DNA of 64,000 bases from Nemophila menziesii (GCA_029959085.1 JARWIR010000016.1:22577499-22641498); one strand, 5' to 3'. Shown: positions 12,411-24,115, counted from the stretch's first letter. The notes: a model not told the origin generated them from the letters alone. Program-made: numbers and translations.

Positions 12411-12560
12411 AAAATCATACCATCTAAATATCACTTAATGACGTGATGTGAATTAATTGGTTATAAATCGTTAATTTATTTATTTTCTTATTTTAATTAA
12501 CGATTTGTTACCAACCAATTCACGTCACGTCATACTTAGTATTTGGGTAGTATAATTTTG
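12411..12560. mobile_element. Short foldback element (MITE-like)
   Basis: About 150 bp form an almost complete hairpin. The left arm contains TGACGTGATGTGAATTAATT and TAAATCGTTAATT; the right arm contains AATTAACGATTTGTTACC and CCAATTCACGTCACGTCA. The outer parts AAAATCATAC and GTATAATTTTG also pair. The loop is AT-rich. No coding capacity and no certain target duplication; superfamily not assigned. Confidence 0.55.
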
Positions 12561-13130
12561 AATGTATATATATATCATTACTCTTAATTAATTAACTTCC
12601 CATCCGATCTTAATGAATTGTATTTCCCTGATATGATTTTTAGTTGTTTATATCTTGGTGAACGACACGTACGCATAATTTTTTTATTTTCTTTATGTTT
12701 GTTTATATTTCAGAATCTATTTATTTGTTTGGAGATTTTATATTCAAAAAAATTGATTTCAGAATATAAAAGTTATCGGAAAACAAATCTGGTAACTAAA
12801 TCAGCTTTCAGACTTTATAATTCATGCATAGTTTATTTTACAAGAATATATTGTTTGTACAACAAGAACACATTTATATATAAAAAAAAAAAAAAAAACA
12901 AGGCCATAATGATAGGCAGATTTAAGTGATAACAAAAATTTAACCCGTACAGTATATGTACGTAAATTTTAAACATATATTGTATATAACTATATGCTAG
13001 AGACCATTAAAAGTTCTTGAATCCATCCATGTCTTGATCACTGTTAAGACAGAAATGAGAAGTAATCATCATTTATCAAACAACTTAAGCAATTGGAAAG
13101 ACTCAGCCAAGAATAGAGAAAGAGAGAGAG
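12561..13130. other. Intergenic DNA with a poly(A) tract
   Basis: AT-rich, with an A-run at about 12883-12898. On the minus strand this would lie downstream of the MIR156-like hairpin. No gene is supported. Confidence 0.4.
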
Positions 13131-13133
13131 AAG

Positions 13134-13256
13134 GCATGGTATGTCCATGGTGACAGAAGAAGAGAGAGCACACTCCAACAAATAACGGAAAACCCTTTCG
13201 TTAATGGCGGATTGTGCTCTTTCTCTTCTGTCAACAGATAACCTCCTTCACCGGTA
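13134..13256 (-). ncRNA. MIR156: miR156/157-family microRNA precursor
   Basis: miR156 guides cleavage and repression of SPL transcription factors that control the juvenile-to-adult phase change. A hairpin is formed by 13151-13178 and 13207-13234. Read on the minus strand, the 5' arm at 13233-13214 is UGACAGAAGAGAAAGAGCAC, with a further U before it. It differs from canonical miR156 at two central positions and matches the usual SPL target complement with one mismatch. The 3' arm (13171-13151) is its partner; CACACTCC/GGATTGTG extends the stem, and AACG..CGTT closes the inner stem of the loop. The plus-strand reading would also give a miR156-like 5' arm but needs a one-base bulge. The TATA box upstream on the minus strand and the better match decide for minus. 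Expression is not shown by sequence. Confidence 0.72.
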
Positions 13257-13540
13257 ATGGTTAATCTTTACTAGGATTTTGAGCACCATAATATCATTTC
13301 ATCTACAATCAAAAACAAGAAAGAAATATTCATTAGATATAAGTACAAAGTTTTCTATCTAGAAATTAGAACTAAAAATACAAAACTTGCCTGCTCATGT
13401 AATACTAGCTGCTAAATCCATTTATTTACCAAGTAACATGTTTGCATATGTGTGCATGCAGTAATATATGATGGCCTTTTTATGACGAGAGAGAGTGAGA
13501 GAGGTGCTGCAATGGAAAGTGAGGATTACTTGTTACTCAA

Positions 13541-13548
13541 TTTATAGA
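13541..13548 (-). promoter_or_regulatory. TATA box of the MIR156-like gene (proximal copy)
   Basis: CTCTATAAATTG on the minus strand lies about 300 bp upstream of the hairpin, with a CT-rich leader between. A second copy of the same segment, with CTATAAATCTATAAATTG, lies at 14006-14022, and a weaker third (CAATTTATAGAGTTCCC on plus) at about 14139-14155. Start sites would be expected about 30 bases downstream, near 13510 for the proximal copy. Confidence 0.5.
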
Positions 13549-13611
13549 GAGTCCTCCTCAAAGAACCCATTAACCCAATTTATTAGACTAGTATAAACGG
13601 TGGGTGGGTGG

Positions 13612-13775
<164 letters not shown>

Positions 13776-14309
13776 GCAATGGAAAGTGAAGGTTACTTGA
13801 GACTTGAGAGAAAGAGAAAGAGAAAGAGAAAGAGAGAGATAATGCAATTAATGGAAAGTGAGGGTTACTTGAGAGAGAGAGAGAAAGAGAGAGATGATGC
13901 AATTAATGGAGTCTGAAGGTTACTTGAGAGAGATGATGCAATGGAAAGTGAAGGTTACTAGAGAAAGAGATGATGCATTAGAAAGCGAGGGTTACTTGTT
14001 ACTCAATTTATAGATTTATAGAGTCCTCAAAGAACCCAATTTATTAGACTAGTATAAACTCATGCATGGAAAGTTAATGTTAGGAGCTAGGGAGGAATAC
14101 CATCCATCTAAATACGAATATGAACAATAGTAAGTGCTTGTCAATTTATAGAGTTCCCATAATCTAAGCAAACTTTCGAGACTAGTAGTCTCGTAGCATA
14201 TATAAATTAAATGTTTTGTAACGAATGATGATAGGCTAAGAGCTAGTGGTGTTAATTTTTCATCTCTAAAATTAATTATTTAACTTACTTCTAATAAAAT
14301 ATGATACGA

Positions 14310-14925
14310 GATAGTCAACTTAGAGAGACCCGATATCATCAAAGCAACTTACTTGACCCGTTATATATAAAACTGTGACTTTTTGATAGAGAGAGCTAAT
14401 GGTAATTTTTTTTTCTTTACAAAGAAAAGTGACGTAGCACCAAATTCCTAATTTCTTAAACCTAACAACTAAGTCAAAACAACCGACACTATTTTCTCGA
14501 ACCCGTATGGCTTTGTGCCTAACTTTTTTTGCAACTTTATCCGCTTTGTCGTTAAGGTTCCTTCGAATGTGACGAAATGAAATTTGCCCCGCCTCAACTG
14601 ATTTTTTAATAATCTTATGGATAATCGGTTGAGTTTTCTTACACGTAGCTGACACCTGTCTAATAACTTAGATAATCCCAATGTTATCAGAGAGAATAGT
14701 CTTCCTCTCTCCTGGAAACCCTTCACACATGTTGACTGCTTCAAGGATTGCTAAAACTTCACCCACGGATGCCGAATCACATTCCTTTATGATAGTTTTT
14801 TTTGTTGTGATCCCGAACTTCTGTGGTGACAAAGTATCGCAATTCCCGTTGGTTCCCTTTTGTTGTTGAAAGATGCATCACATGATGTGATAATGTTACC
14901 ATCGTCTTCTTGTTCTTGGTAATTC
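14310..14925 (-). pseudogene. LINE RNase H (RVT_3-type) fragment
   Basis: On the minus strand the reading starts near 14925 with EDDGNIITSCDASFNNKREP, then NSGIL..-type intervening residues with errors. It later reads HIRRNLNDKADKVAKKVRHK (14583-14500), the C-terminal part of the RNase H domain of plant L1-type LINEs. The same order (CDASF..K.EPTG to HIRR.LN..AD..AK) is seen in the LINEs at 33.7-35.0 kb and 50.0-54.4 kb. It is cut at about 14925 by the CACTA element, so upstream reverse transcriptase is absent. Frameshifts are present. Confidence 0.65.
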
Positions 14926-14934
14926 GGGTTTTTA

Positions 14935-15240
14935 GGGACGACAATATTAGCGACGACCCACGTTCGTCGCTAATATTGATCAGTTAGCGACGACTGCCCG
15001 CGTTCGTCGCTAATAAATAAAAAATCCGCCGCTAATAGCATTTCTTATTAGCGACGACACGATTTCGTCATTAGAGAAATAGAATTCGCCGCAATTTTAT
15101 TTTTCTTTTCGATTATTTTTTTAATCAGAAAGTCGTCGCTAATTTACTGTGGTTATTAGGGACGAGGAGTTTCGTCGCTAACTTTAAAACTTAGCGACGA
15201 AAATTTGAAATGCTAGCGACGAAAACGCAAGTCGCCGCAA
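14935..15240. repeat. CACTA left subterminal repeats
   Basis: At least ten copies of AGCGACGA or its complement TCGTCGCT occur in direct and inverted order (for example 14951-14958, 14967-14974, 14987-14994, 15174-15181). These are the usual transposase-binding region of CACTA elements. From 15241 to 15975 the sequence is a non-coding leader. Confidence 0.75.
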
Positions 15241-16017
15241 ATAAAAAACTTAAAATAAACCGTGAGCAGTTTTGTCAACACAGAAAATACCCCATTATTA
15301 ATTTTTTTCTCTCACTTTCTCTCAAAAACCTAACAGTTATTTTCTCAAATCTTTACTACTTGATTCTCTAAATCATCTAACACCATTCTTAGCTTCATAT
15401 TCAAATTTGTGCAAGGTTATAATCCACATATTCTTCGTCCCATTCAAGGTATTTTTCATAAAATACCACTTTTTTTGTTGAATTTTGATGGTGAATTGCA
15501 TGATTTGATGTTTGATTAGGTTAATAAATAATTGTTACACCATTAACGGGTCCACATTCAAGGTGGGGTATGATCAATCTTCAATCTTCCCATTCAATTT
15601 AAGGTATTTTCAATAAAATTCATATGTTTTATAATTTGATTGTTTTGATTATAAGTGATCTTAATTAGGTGATCACATTGAATAAAATGTGATTAGGCTA
15701 ATAACTACTTGTTTCATTATTTTATTTTTGATTGATATGTTGTATTTCATGCAATTGTGTATTATTTTCCTATATATCTATTTGTTGTTTATTTAGTTAT
15801 ATATGAAATTGTATTTTCTATTTAATAGTTTGTAATTTTAATTCATTCAATGTGTTGTAATTTTAATTATTTTATGCATTTGGGTTGTAATTTGTAATTT
15901 ATTTTATTCATTTGGGTTGTAATTTGTAATTTATTTATCATTTGGGTTGTATTAATTATTTTAATTTATTTTCATATGCATGTAGTTGCTCAGCTATATC
16001 ATATTCTTATTAAAAAA

Positions 16018-19000
16018 ATGTTTTCGGGTCTTGATAAGAGTTGGATCAAAGCCACCGATCTTTTGTCGAAAGAATATATTTATGGTGTAACAGATTTCAT
16101 CGAGTTTTCCGCCAAACAAGATAGGTATAATGAATATATTTTTTGTCCATGTACTCGTTGTTCGAATAATCGTCGCTATCCATTACAAACGGTTCAGGCT
16201 CACCTTTTAACTAGTGGGGTTATGTTCACGTATGAGGTTTGGACAAAACACGGTGAAACACTAGACATTCCCGAAGAAACCGTGCCAAATCAAGAAAATG
16301 AATTGTTAAATGCATATGACGATTTGAGAAACAGTTACGATGTTGGTAGACATTCGGGTGATACCGTGATGACAGAAGCAAATCAACCAAGTCGTGGCAT
16401 TTTTTACGCTATGTTCGAGGAAATGGAGACCGAATTATATCCTGGATCTACAATGATGAGTTTCTTGAATTTCATTGCAAAGCTTATGAACATAAAGGTA
16501 AAAAACAAGTGGTCTAACACATCTTTCACCGAGTTATTGGAACTGGTTAGGCGTATTTTGCCCAAACCTCACAATTTGCCTGGATCTTACGAGGAATGCA
16601 ACAAGAAGTTAAAAAGTATGGGTATGGCTTACACTACTGTTGATGTTTGCTTGAATGATTGTGCCATTTTTTACAAGGAGAATGAATCTCTCGACAAGTG
16701 TCCGGTATGCAGCGAGACTAGATATGATCAGAAAAAGGGTAAGAAAGTACCCCATAAAAAGCTTCGTTATTTTTCGATTGCCCCGAGGTTGCAGCGTCTA
16801 TACGCATCGAAACACACAGCCGAAGACATGATATGTTTCCATACTGGAAAGAGTGTCGATCCAGATGTGTTGCGTCATCCGGTTGATGGTGATAGTTGGA
16901 AGAAATTTGCAGCGCTACACCCCGAGTTTGCTAGCGAACCTCGTAATGTATATTTGGGTCTCGATATTGATGGTTTTTTTCCTTTCTTTATGCAGAATAA
17001 CTCGTACAGCATGTGGACAGTTATATTGACTGTATACAACTTGCCACCGTGGGTATGCATGAAGGAAACCACATTTCAGCTTTGTTTGTTGATTCCAGGT
17101 CCTCGTTCACCCGGTAAGGACATGGATGTCTACCTCCGCCCTATGATAGATGATTTGGACGAGTTATGGGATAAAGGAATCCGTACGTATGATGCCCATA
17201 CGAAGCAAGAGTTTATAATGAAAGTTTGTTTGTTGTCCACGACTAATGATTACCCCGCTCGGTCATACACTTCAGGATGGTCGGGTCAAGGTTACTTAGC
17301 ATGTCCAGAATGCATGGATTCTACTCTGTAGTTGAGGGTGAACAAAGGTGTAGCATATTTTGATCATAGACGATGGTTATCTACGAGACACCGGCTCCGA
17401 AGAGACAACACTTTTTATTCCGGTGAAGAAACGAGGGCCCCCACGAGGAAATATAGTCCAGCAAATATTCAAACACAGCTAGATGGGTTGCCCATTGTGA
17501 TTCCTGGTAAACACAAGGATTTTGGGGGCAATGTGACGAAAAAACGGGTCCTCGCTTGTTTAACTGGAAGAAGAAGAGCATCTTTTATCGCTTACCTTAT
17601 TGGTCGGAAAATCTGTTAAAACATAACATCAATGTTATGCATTGCGAGAAGAATGTTTGCGATAGCTTGCTCGGTACGGTTGTAGGATTTGATGGGAAAC
17701 CAAACAAAGATAACGTGAAGGCGAGAATGGATCTTAAGGATATGAACATCAGGAAAGACTTGTGGTTGATAACAAGAGGAGGTAAATCGGTGCTCAAGCA
17801 AGGAAAGTATACGTTGTCTACTGATAAGCGGAAATTATTTCTTGACTGGTTGAAGACACAAAAGTTTCTCGATGGTTTCGCGTCTAGTTTGAGGAATAAT
17901 GTACAAAGCGACACGGGTAAGATTATTGGAATGAAATCCCATGACTGTCACATAATGATGCAGTATCTTTTTGTGGCTAGTTTACCTGGACTTATACGAG
18001 ATAAAATAATTAGCGATGCGATCATTGGGTTGGCTAACGTGTTTAGAGTCGTTTGTAACAAGAATTTGAGTAGGAAAGAGTTGGAAGCCGGTAAGGCGGG
18101 AGTGGTTGAAGTGATGTGCAAACTAGAATTGATTTTACCTACCGTAGTTTTTGATATAATGATCCACTTGGTGATACACTTATATGACGAAGCATTATTA
18201 GGGGGTCCCGTTCAAATGCGGTGGATGTATCCATTTGAAAGGTATTTGAAAAAGTTAAAAGAGTATATTCGGAACCCTGCTAGGCCAGAGGGTTCAATCG
18301 CAGAGGGTTATGTTGTTGAAGAGACGTTGACATTCATATCACAGTATCTTCGAGAAGAAAAGACAAAGTTCAATGATCCGGGTAGATACAACGACCCACT
18401 GCCCAAACTGAAAGAGTTGTCCGTTTTTAAGAGTCAGTGTACTCCCGTTGGTAAAAAAGAGTTTGGTCATATACCACGTAAAATGAAGGATCAAATCAAT
18501 TGGTACATTCTGAATAATTGCGACGAGATCGAAACATATTTGACGTAAGTTAACGTAATATATTATTTTCTCATTAATTTTTATTATTTACTCATCAATT
18601 TTTATTATTTTCTCATTAATTTTTATTATTTTCTCATTAATTTTTATTATTTTCTTACAATTTAGAGAACACAAATCCACGCTATCAGGGACGGCTAAAG
18701 CAGTGGAGGAGATGCACCGACAAACATTTAAGGAGTGGTTTTTGGAAAAGGTATGTAACATGATTAGGAAACTTGTCTTATTTAGAAACTTTCCCTTTTT
18801 GGAAACTTTCTTTATTTGTAAACTTGTCTTATTTGGTAACGTTCTTAGACTTGAAACTTAACTTATTTGTAGACTAACCTTATTTGGAAACTTTCATTAT
18901 TTAGAAACTTACCTTATTTGTAGAGTTGCCTTATTTGAAAACTTTCCCTTTTTGGAAACTTTCTTCATTTGACTATTAACCAAACCTTTTTATGTTTGCT

Positions 19001-19746
19001 AGATTCATGCCATGCGCGTGGCTGGTGATCCAATAGCTACACCTGAGATAGTGTCCTTAGCCAGCATGTCTGATGGTCTGGTACATATATATGATTCATG
19101 TATCGTGAATGGTGTTAAATGGGTTACGAGGGCAAAAGGAGAAAAAAGAGTGACTCAAGATTACGGAGTATCTGCGATGTATAATGATACCCCTTTTTAC
19201 GGTGAATTAGTGAAAATTATAGAGCTTACGTTCAATGATGGTTGTTTTGTTGTGTTATTCACTTGTAAGTGGTATAATACATCGAAGGTAAGGAAAGAAC
19301 ACGGTGTAACCTTCTTCGACACATCTACTTTTTGGTGGGAGACAGAACCATACATCTTAGCAACTCAAGCCAAAAAGGTGTTTTACATTGACGAGATAAA
19401 CACAAAGAAAACAATGAAAGGATGGAAATCCGTTTGGGAAATCAACGATCGTCACGGGTGGACCCCTGAGTTATGGGGTGCAGAGTCAGTATCTACTAAT
19501 AACACGCGTATCACGATTCCTTTGGTTAACACGCAAACTGATTACTCACAGTTGGAGCACTTGGAAACTACCGAAGAGATCGTGTTTGACACGGAGACAC
19601 TCATCAGTGATTTGCATGTTGACTTAGTTTTTGATGAAAACGAGGAGATGTTAGATGACACGTGGGAGGAGTACGGAGATGAGAAACCTATTACGGTTGA
19701 TAGTGATGAGGAGCCTGTAGACACTAGCGGATACGAAACTGATTAG
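16018..19746 (+). pseudogene. CACTA transposase (TNP2-type), three exons, two lesions
   Basis: Exon 1 runs 16018-18544, exon 2 18666-18750, exon 3 19003-19746; both introns have GT..AG borders and keep phase. The N-terminal transposase-associated domain (MFSGLDKSWI to TYEVWTKHGE) is followed by the TNP2 core (CPVCSETRY; YSMWTVILTVYNLPPW; GPRSPGKDMDVYLRP; YDAHTKQEF; TTNDYPARSYTSGW), a DUF4218 region (PVQMRWMYPFERYLKKLKEY) and a DUF4216 region in exon 3 (YILATQAKKVFYIDEINTKK), ending in an acidic tail. An in-frame ATG at 15976 exists, but 16018 matches the usual family start. Two lesions break it: an in-frame TAG at 17329-17331 and a one-base loss in the G run at about 17524-17528, after which reading resumes in another frame as EKTGPRLFNWKKKSIFYRLP. 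Otherwise it is surprisingly well preserved. Confidence 0.82.
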
Positions 19747-19944
19747 ATAATTTACTTTTAAGCAATTTTTGTTTTAGTTTTAAACTTTCGTAGTATAAAT
19801 TTGATTTTACCTTTATGGTTGTTAAAATGTTACATATCGATTTATGTTTGTGTCTAATTTTGTTATTTTAAATTTAACATCTCATAATTAGTATAATTCA
19901 AATCAACCAAAAGAAAAGAAAAGAAAAGAAAAGGAAAAAAAAAT

Positions 19945-20250
19945 TAGCGATGAGTTCTTACACTTAGGGACGAGATTTAACCGAAGAACTCGTCGCTAAT
20001 TACTAGCGACGACATTCAAAGTACTTAACGACGAGGAACCTCGTCGCTAACAACTACCAAATTTTTTATTGGTCAATTTGGGCGGTCAGAATTCCCGCCC
20101 ATTCGAATTCGGGACGACACGTAAAGTTAGCGACGACACACGTAGTCGCTAAGTACAGACACGCGAGGGTCGTGCGTACGTTACGTGACGCGTGTCCTAA
20201 TTAGAGACAAAAAATAATAACTTAGCGACGAGGATTCTCGTCGCTAACTA
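19945..20250. repeat. CACTA right subterminal repeats
   Basis: Direct and inverted AGCGACGA/TCGTCGCT motifs (for example 20021-20029, 20040-20048, 20223-20230, 20237-20245) mirror the left cluster. They mark the 3' end of the element beyond the transposase stop at 19746. Confidence 0.7.
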
Positions 20251-20325
20251 AAAATATCTATAAAACCCTATGCGACCTCATTTCTCTCCATTATTTCATC
20301 TCCACTAAAATTCCAATAGACCTAT

Positions 20326-21361
20326 TAGTATTTAGTTTCTTCTTGAGTATCCATTTGCATCCAAGTGGTTTATTCCCAGGAGGGAGATCCACTAGTTCCC
20401 ACGTATGGTTTCGCATAATGGATTATATCTTGCTATTTATAGCTTCTTTACAGTAAGAGGCGTCAGGGTTTGACATAGCCTCCTTGAATGTTCGTGGTTC
20501 GTCATCTAGCATGTAAGATAGAAAGTCAGGACCAAAAGACATAGAGGTTCTCATACGCTTACTTCTTCTTTGTTCTCCTTCATTTGGAAATGATTCTTGA
20601 TCATGCTTTTCAGTTGTCAGTGATTCTTGATCTTGCTCTTCTTGAATTGCATCATGTGTTCTTTTTAAGGAACCAGAATCTGGTGTGGTCTTGTACGGAA
20701 AAGTTGCTTCAAAGAAATGTGCATTTCTTGATTCAATCACCGTATTGACGTGAATGTCAACATGACAAGATTTGTTTACCATGAATCTATATGCAACACT
20801 GTTGTGAGCATATCCAATAAAGACACAATCGGTGGTCTTTGGTCCTATTTTGACCACTTTAGGAGCAGGAATTGCTACCTTTGCCAAGCATCCCCACACT
20901 TTTAAGTATTTCAAGGAAGGTTTTTTTTCCTTTCCATAATCAGTAGAAGTTATATCTAACTTCTTGTGTGGTAACTTTTTGAGGATGTGGTTTGCGGTGA
21001 GCAAAGCCTCTCCCCACAAGTTATGTGGTAACCCTGGGTTAATCAGCAAGGCATTCATCATTTCCTTCAACGTGCAGTTCTTGCGTTCAGCAATCCTGTT
21101 TTGTTGAGGCAAGAAGGGGGCCATGGTTTCATGGATGATTCCATGTTCAGCGCAAAACTCCTTAAAAGGAGACACATATTCTCCTCCACTATCTGTTCTA
21201 AGATTCTTAATCTTTTTATTTAGTTGATTCTCAACTTCAGTTTTGTATTGCATAAATACTTCTAAGGCCTCATCCTTACTTCGGAAAAAGTATATTTGAC
21301 AATATCTTGTGCAATCGTCAATGAAAGTTACAAAATACTTTTTCCCACTTCTAGTTTGCAC
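20326..21361 (-). pseudogene. Copia B pol: integrase core to start of reverse transcriptase
   Basis: An uninterrupted minus-strand frame (21361-20423) carries the integrase core: FVTFIDDCTRYCQIYFF (first Asp), LRTDSGGEYVS (second Asp), LPQQNRIAERKNCTLKEMM (third acidic residue, Glu), then NLWGEALLTANHILKKLPH and WGCLAKVAIP. A charged linker (EEQDQESLTTEKHDQES) leads to YMLDDEPRTFKEAM. Beyond its stop the frame-shifted start of reverse transcriptase is readable (HTWELVDLPPGNKPLGCKW). The element is then cut off at about 20326 against the CACTA, so YVDD and RNase H are missing. Confidence 0.8.
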
Positions 21362-22441
21362 AAATTTTAAGTCACAAATGTCACTGTGAATTAACTTTAA
21401 AGGTACCGAAGTCCTTTCTATAGATTTAAAAGAGGTTTTTTGGTTAATTTTGACTCAACACATACTTCACATTCCTTTGGAGAATTGAAGTTCACATTAG
21501 ATAATATACCAGCGTTTACTTACTTATTTAATGAACCAAAATTAACATCTCCTAATCTATCATGCCATAAATTAAGTGAGTAAAGGATATATTACTTTCT
21601 CGGTTACATTTTGGTAGAAACTACGGTCATTACATTCATCTTAAATAAACCGTCACAAAGCTACCCTTTGCCCACATATATCCCACCTTTAGTGAAAATA
21701 ACTTTATCAAATTCAAATACTAGTTTAAAGTCATTCTTACTCAATAACGAACATGAAACTAGATTCCTTCTAATGGTAGGCACATGGAGAACGTTATTGG
21801 GACTCAACTCTTTTCCAGAAGTCATTATTAGAATAATGATTCCAAATCCAACTACTTATGATGTAGATAAATTTCCCATAAATAAAGTCTCTTCAGTAGT
21901 TGCAACTTTGTATTTCTTGAACATACATGTCAGGTGGCCCCAGTATCAACCCACCAGTGTTTGGTATGTTAACCAAATTTACTTCAGAAACTACTGTAGT
22001 AAAATCAATCTTATTTGATCTTAGTCATGGTTGTTTGGTCTTGTTTTCCTTTCATGAATTTGACTTTACCATTTTCTCTATGATTTATGCCATCTATTCC
22101 TTCACACAGATAGTCATCTCCATTTAACCTCTTAGACTCCTTAACGGGTCTATAAGATTCGGGATCATGTCCCACAAATGCATTTCTCATAAGTGAAATT
22201 GTCGATGGTATGTTGTTACCGATTGCATCATTTTTGGACATATTGTTTATCTTGGTAGACAGCATTTCAATCACCAAGGATTACACAATATTATAAATAA
22301 TTCAAGCAAATCAATTATTCAACATTTTTAACTAAAAGACAACACAAAAAATTAATTCTTTCTTACGACAAAATGATTAAATTAATTTTAATTTCCCAAG
22401 TTTTTATATTCTTGTTAGTCCCCCAAGTTTTTTATATTCTT
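21362..22441 (-). pseudogene. Copia B gag/protease remnants and leader
   Basis: This is the internal region between the integrase and the 5' LTR on the minus strand. A frame at 22277-22011 (MVIEMLSTKINNMSKNDA.. DDYLCEGIDGINHRENGK) lies where gag would be. The remaining stretch has scattered frames with stops. Its identity as gag rests on position only. No convincing tRNA-complementary primer site was seen next to the LTR. Confidence 0.45.
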
Positions 22442-23562
22442 GTTGCAGAGGATCGAAGAAATTAAAGAGATAATCAATTCACGTAAAATAGAATCTCAAT
22501 CAATTAAGAATTTTTTAAGCGGAAAATTATTAAACCACAAGGTTCGACAAGTATGCAGATACTAGCAAGATTGATATTAGTTGTTAAAAAACACACTAAT
22601 ATTACAACATAATATAACATTAGTAAGAGAGTAGTTTTCTGGTATGTATACACAAGCCTAGAAATCATAATAAGAGAAAAGAAATAGAATGAAATATTCT
22701 TGTTCTGTATACACAGACCCGGAAATTTCGCAAAAGTAAAGTTTATAAAAACATAAAAGGAAAATGTTTTATGGTTTATACAACGTGAATCATAAATACC
22801 TTAAGTTGTGTTTTATTTGTATAAACCAGTATAACAATATAGAAACTAATGCATAAATAAATAAATAACTTTACTTGCCGAGGCTCGGATTGGATCCGAT
22901 GTCTTTAAGGTTTTTAGGCCACGTACATGTGTCTTACGTTTGCTGGATTCAACCTCCAGGATACAACGACAAAACTGTTCAAAAGAAACTGACACACGAA
23001 TTCTTAAGAATTTCAACGAACTTAATAATGCTGCTTCTTTCTATCTCTCTCTTATAGTTTTAATGCTTTGAAAAATGAATGAATGAAAATGGTTTAGTTG
23101 GCCAACTATTTATAGAAAATGAAAAGGTGGCTTGCCAAAGGTTGTGATGTTTCATTTTGGAGTTACGTTGTATTAATATAACATACAACGTTTACTTAAT
23201 AAGGACAAAATTGTGGGTTGGTCTAGATGATATGAACCTAAGGCCCAAAAGTCCAACAAGGCTAATGGTCTAGGTTCAATCCCCACCAGGCCCTTGTTTT
23301 ATTATTTTTTTAATTTTTTTTTCTTTGCTTTATAACAAAATGAAATAAAATAACATACATTGTTATTATTTTTTTTAATTTCTCCAAATTAAATGACTCA
23401 ATTTCTCATTCAATTTCAAATGATTTTAACTAAGTGAATATATTACGTTAATTTTTACAATTTGAATAAACGTATTAATATCCGAATCATTTCATTAAAT
23501 TGAGTCACCGACTAACATCGTAAACATGGTCAACACTTGGGTAGAATCCCATTTGTCCAACA
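22442..23562 (-). mobile_element. Copia B 5' LTR
   Basis: A 1121-bp block with TG..CA ends (TGTTGCAGAGG on plus at the left, TTTGTCCAACA at the right). The minus strand carries a TATA box CTATAAATAG (23115-23106). It is clearly homologous to the truncated LTR at 40766-41496 (shared ATGTCTTTAAGG, CAACCTCCAGGATACAACGA, CACCGACTA.CATCGTAAAC). Its right edge falls exactly where a LINE RNase H reading (KWVKPQSK) is interrupted, which supports 23562 as the true end. Confidence 0.75.
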
Positions 23563-23885
23563 ACCACTTACTTTGAGGTTTCACCCACTTAATCAATGTA
23601 CACCTTGCCGATTTTATTACGCCTCTATCACACTCCTTACGCCATGCCAAGGCAAAATTATTTGCCAATCTAATCGTGTTAGGCTTCATCCTTTCAATCT
23701 GTGGAGTCAAAGGCAAACCATTAAAGAGCTTTTCATGTCTCCTGGTCCAAATAACATTAACCGCTGCAATATATATGAAAGGCCACTGTCAGTCCTCCGT
23801 ACATGAGCTTTGAGCCGAGATGAGCTTCCACCCAACGTTTCATGGCGAATTTTGTTGCTCAGTACCCACCTATTCTAGTTCTTCT
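23563..23885 (-). pseudogene. LINE fragment, downstream part (start of RNase H)
   Basis: Minus-strand reading gives NVIWTRRHEKLFNGLPLTPQ, then RLANNFALAWRKECDRGVIK and KWVKPQSK. This is the linker entering the RNase H domain of a plant LINE (compare KWVKPLMGIKLNIDGSL at 36150). It is the continuation of the LINE segment at 30934-31555, separated by copia A, and is cut at 23562 by copia B. Confidence 0.6.
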
Positions 23886-24115
23886 TGTAAAGTTATAGAG
23901 AAAGAGAGAGTATAAAATGTATTTTATTTCTTGTTGTTTTGTTTACACATTACACTTTATTATATAGAAAAGACTCAGACTAATTTGTGTATCATTTTAC
24001 ATACAATATTGTGTGTGTGTGTGTGTATATAAGATAACGGTATTTGGATCTTGTGCAAGTAATGTGTGTGAGCTATTTTGTCTTTTGTGTATCACACACT
24101 TGGTCATGCTTATCA
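23886..24115 (-). repeat. Copia A 3' LTR
   Basis: A 230-bp LTR beginning TGTAAAGTTATAG and ending TTATCA on plus. It differs from the 5' LTR (30701-30928) by several substitutions and small indels, including a (GT)n tract at 24010-24026 where the other copy has TATATTTGAAC and an A-run. The element is therefore not a very recent insertion. Confidence 0.8.

Larger units (their letters stand above)
14926..20325 (+). mobile_element. CACTA (En/Spm) DNA transposon, nearly intact interior
   Basis: The element is delimited by clusters of subterminal motifs (GCGACGA and TCGTCGCT, both orientations) at 14935-15240 and 19945-20250, flanking a three-exon transposase gene. Neither outer CACTA terminal repeat is visible. 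On the left the motifs start directly at the LINE junction (about 14930); on the right the sequence passes into a copia fragment at about 20326. Both ends therefore seem lost or replaced. It is the same family as the minus-strand remnant at 2641-5350, whose terminus CACTACTACAACGCG suggests what the missing ends looked like. Confidence 0.75.

Noticed and set aside
12618..12929. 103-codon plus-strand frame
   Set aside because: Low-complexity Phe/Tyr/Lys-rich translation of AT-rich DNA ending in a poly(A) run.
20255..20325. Host gene promoter (TCTATAAAACCC with CT-rich leader)
   Set aside because: No coding sequence follows; it lies between CACTA subterminal repeats and a copia fragment and is more likely part of the CACTA 3' region.
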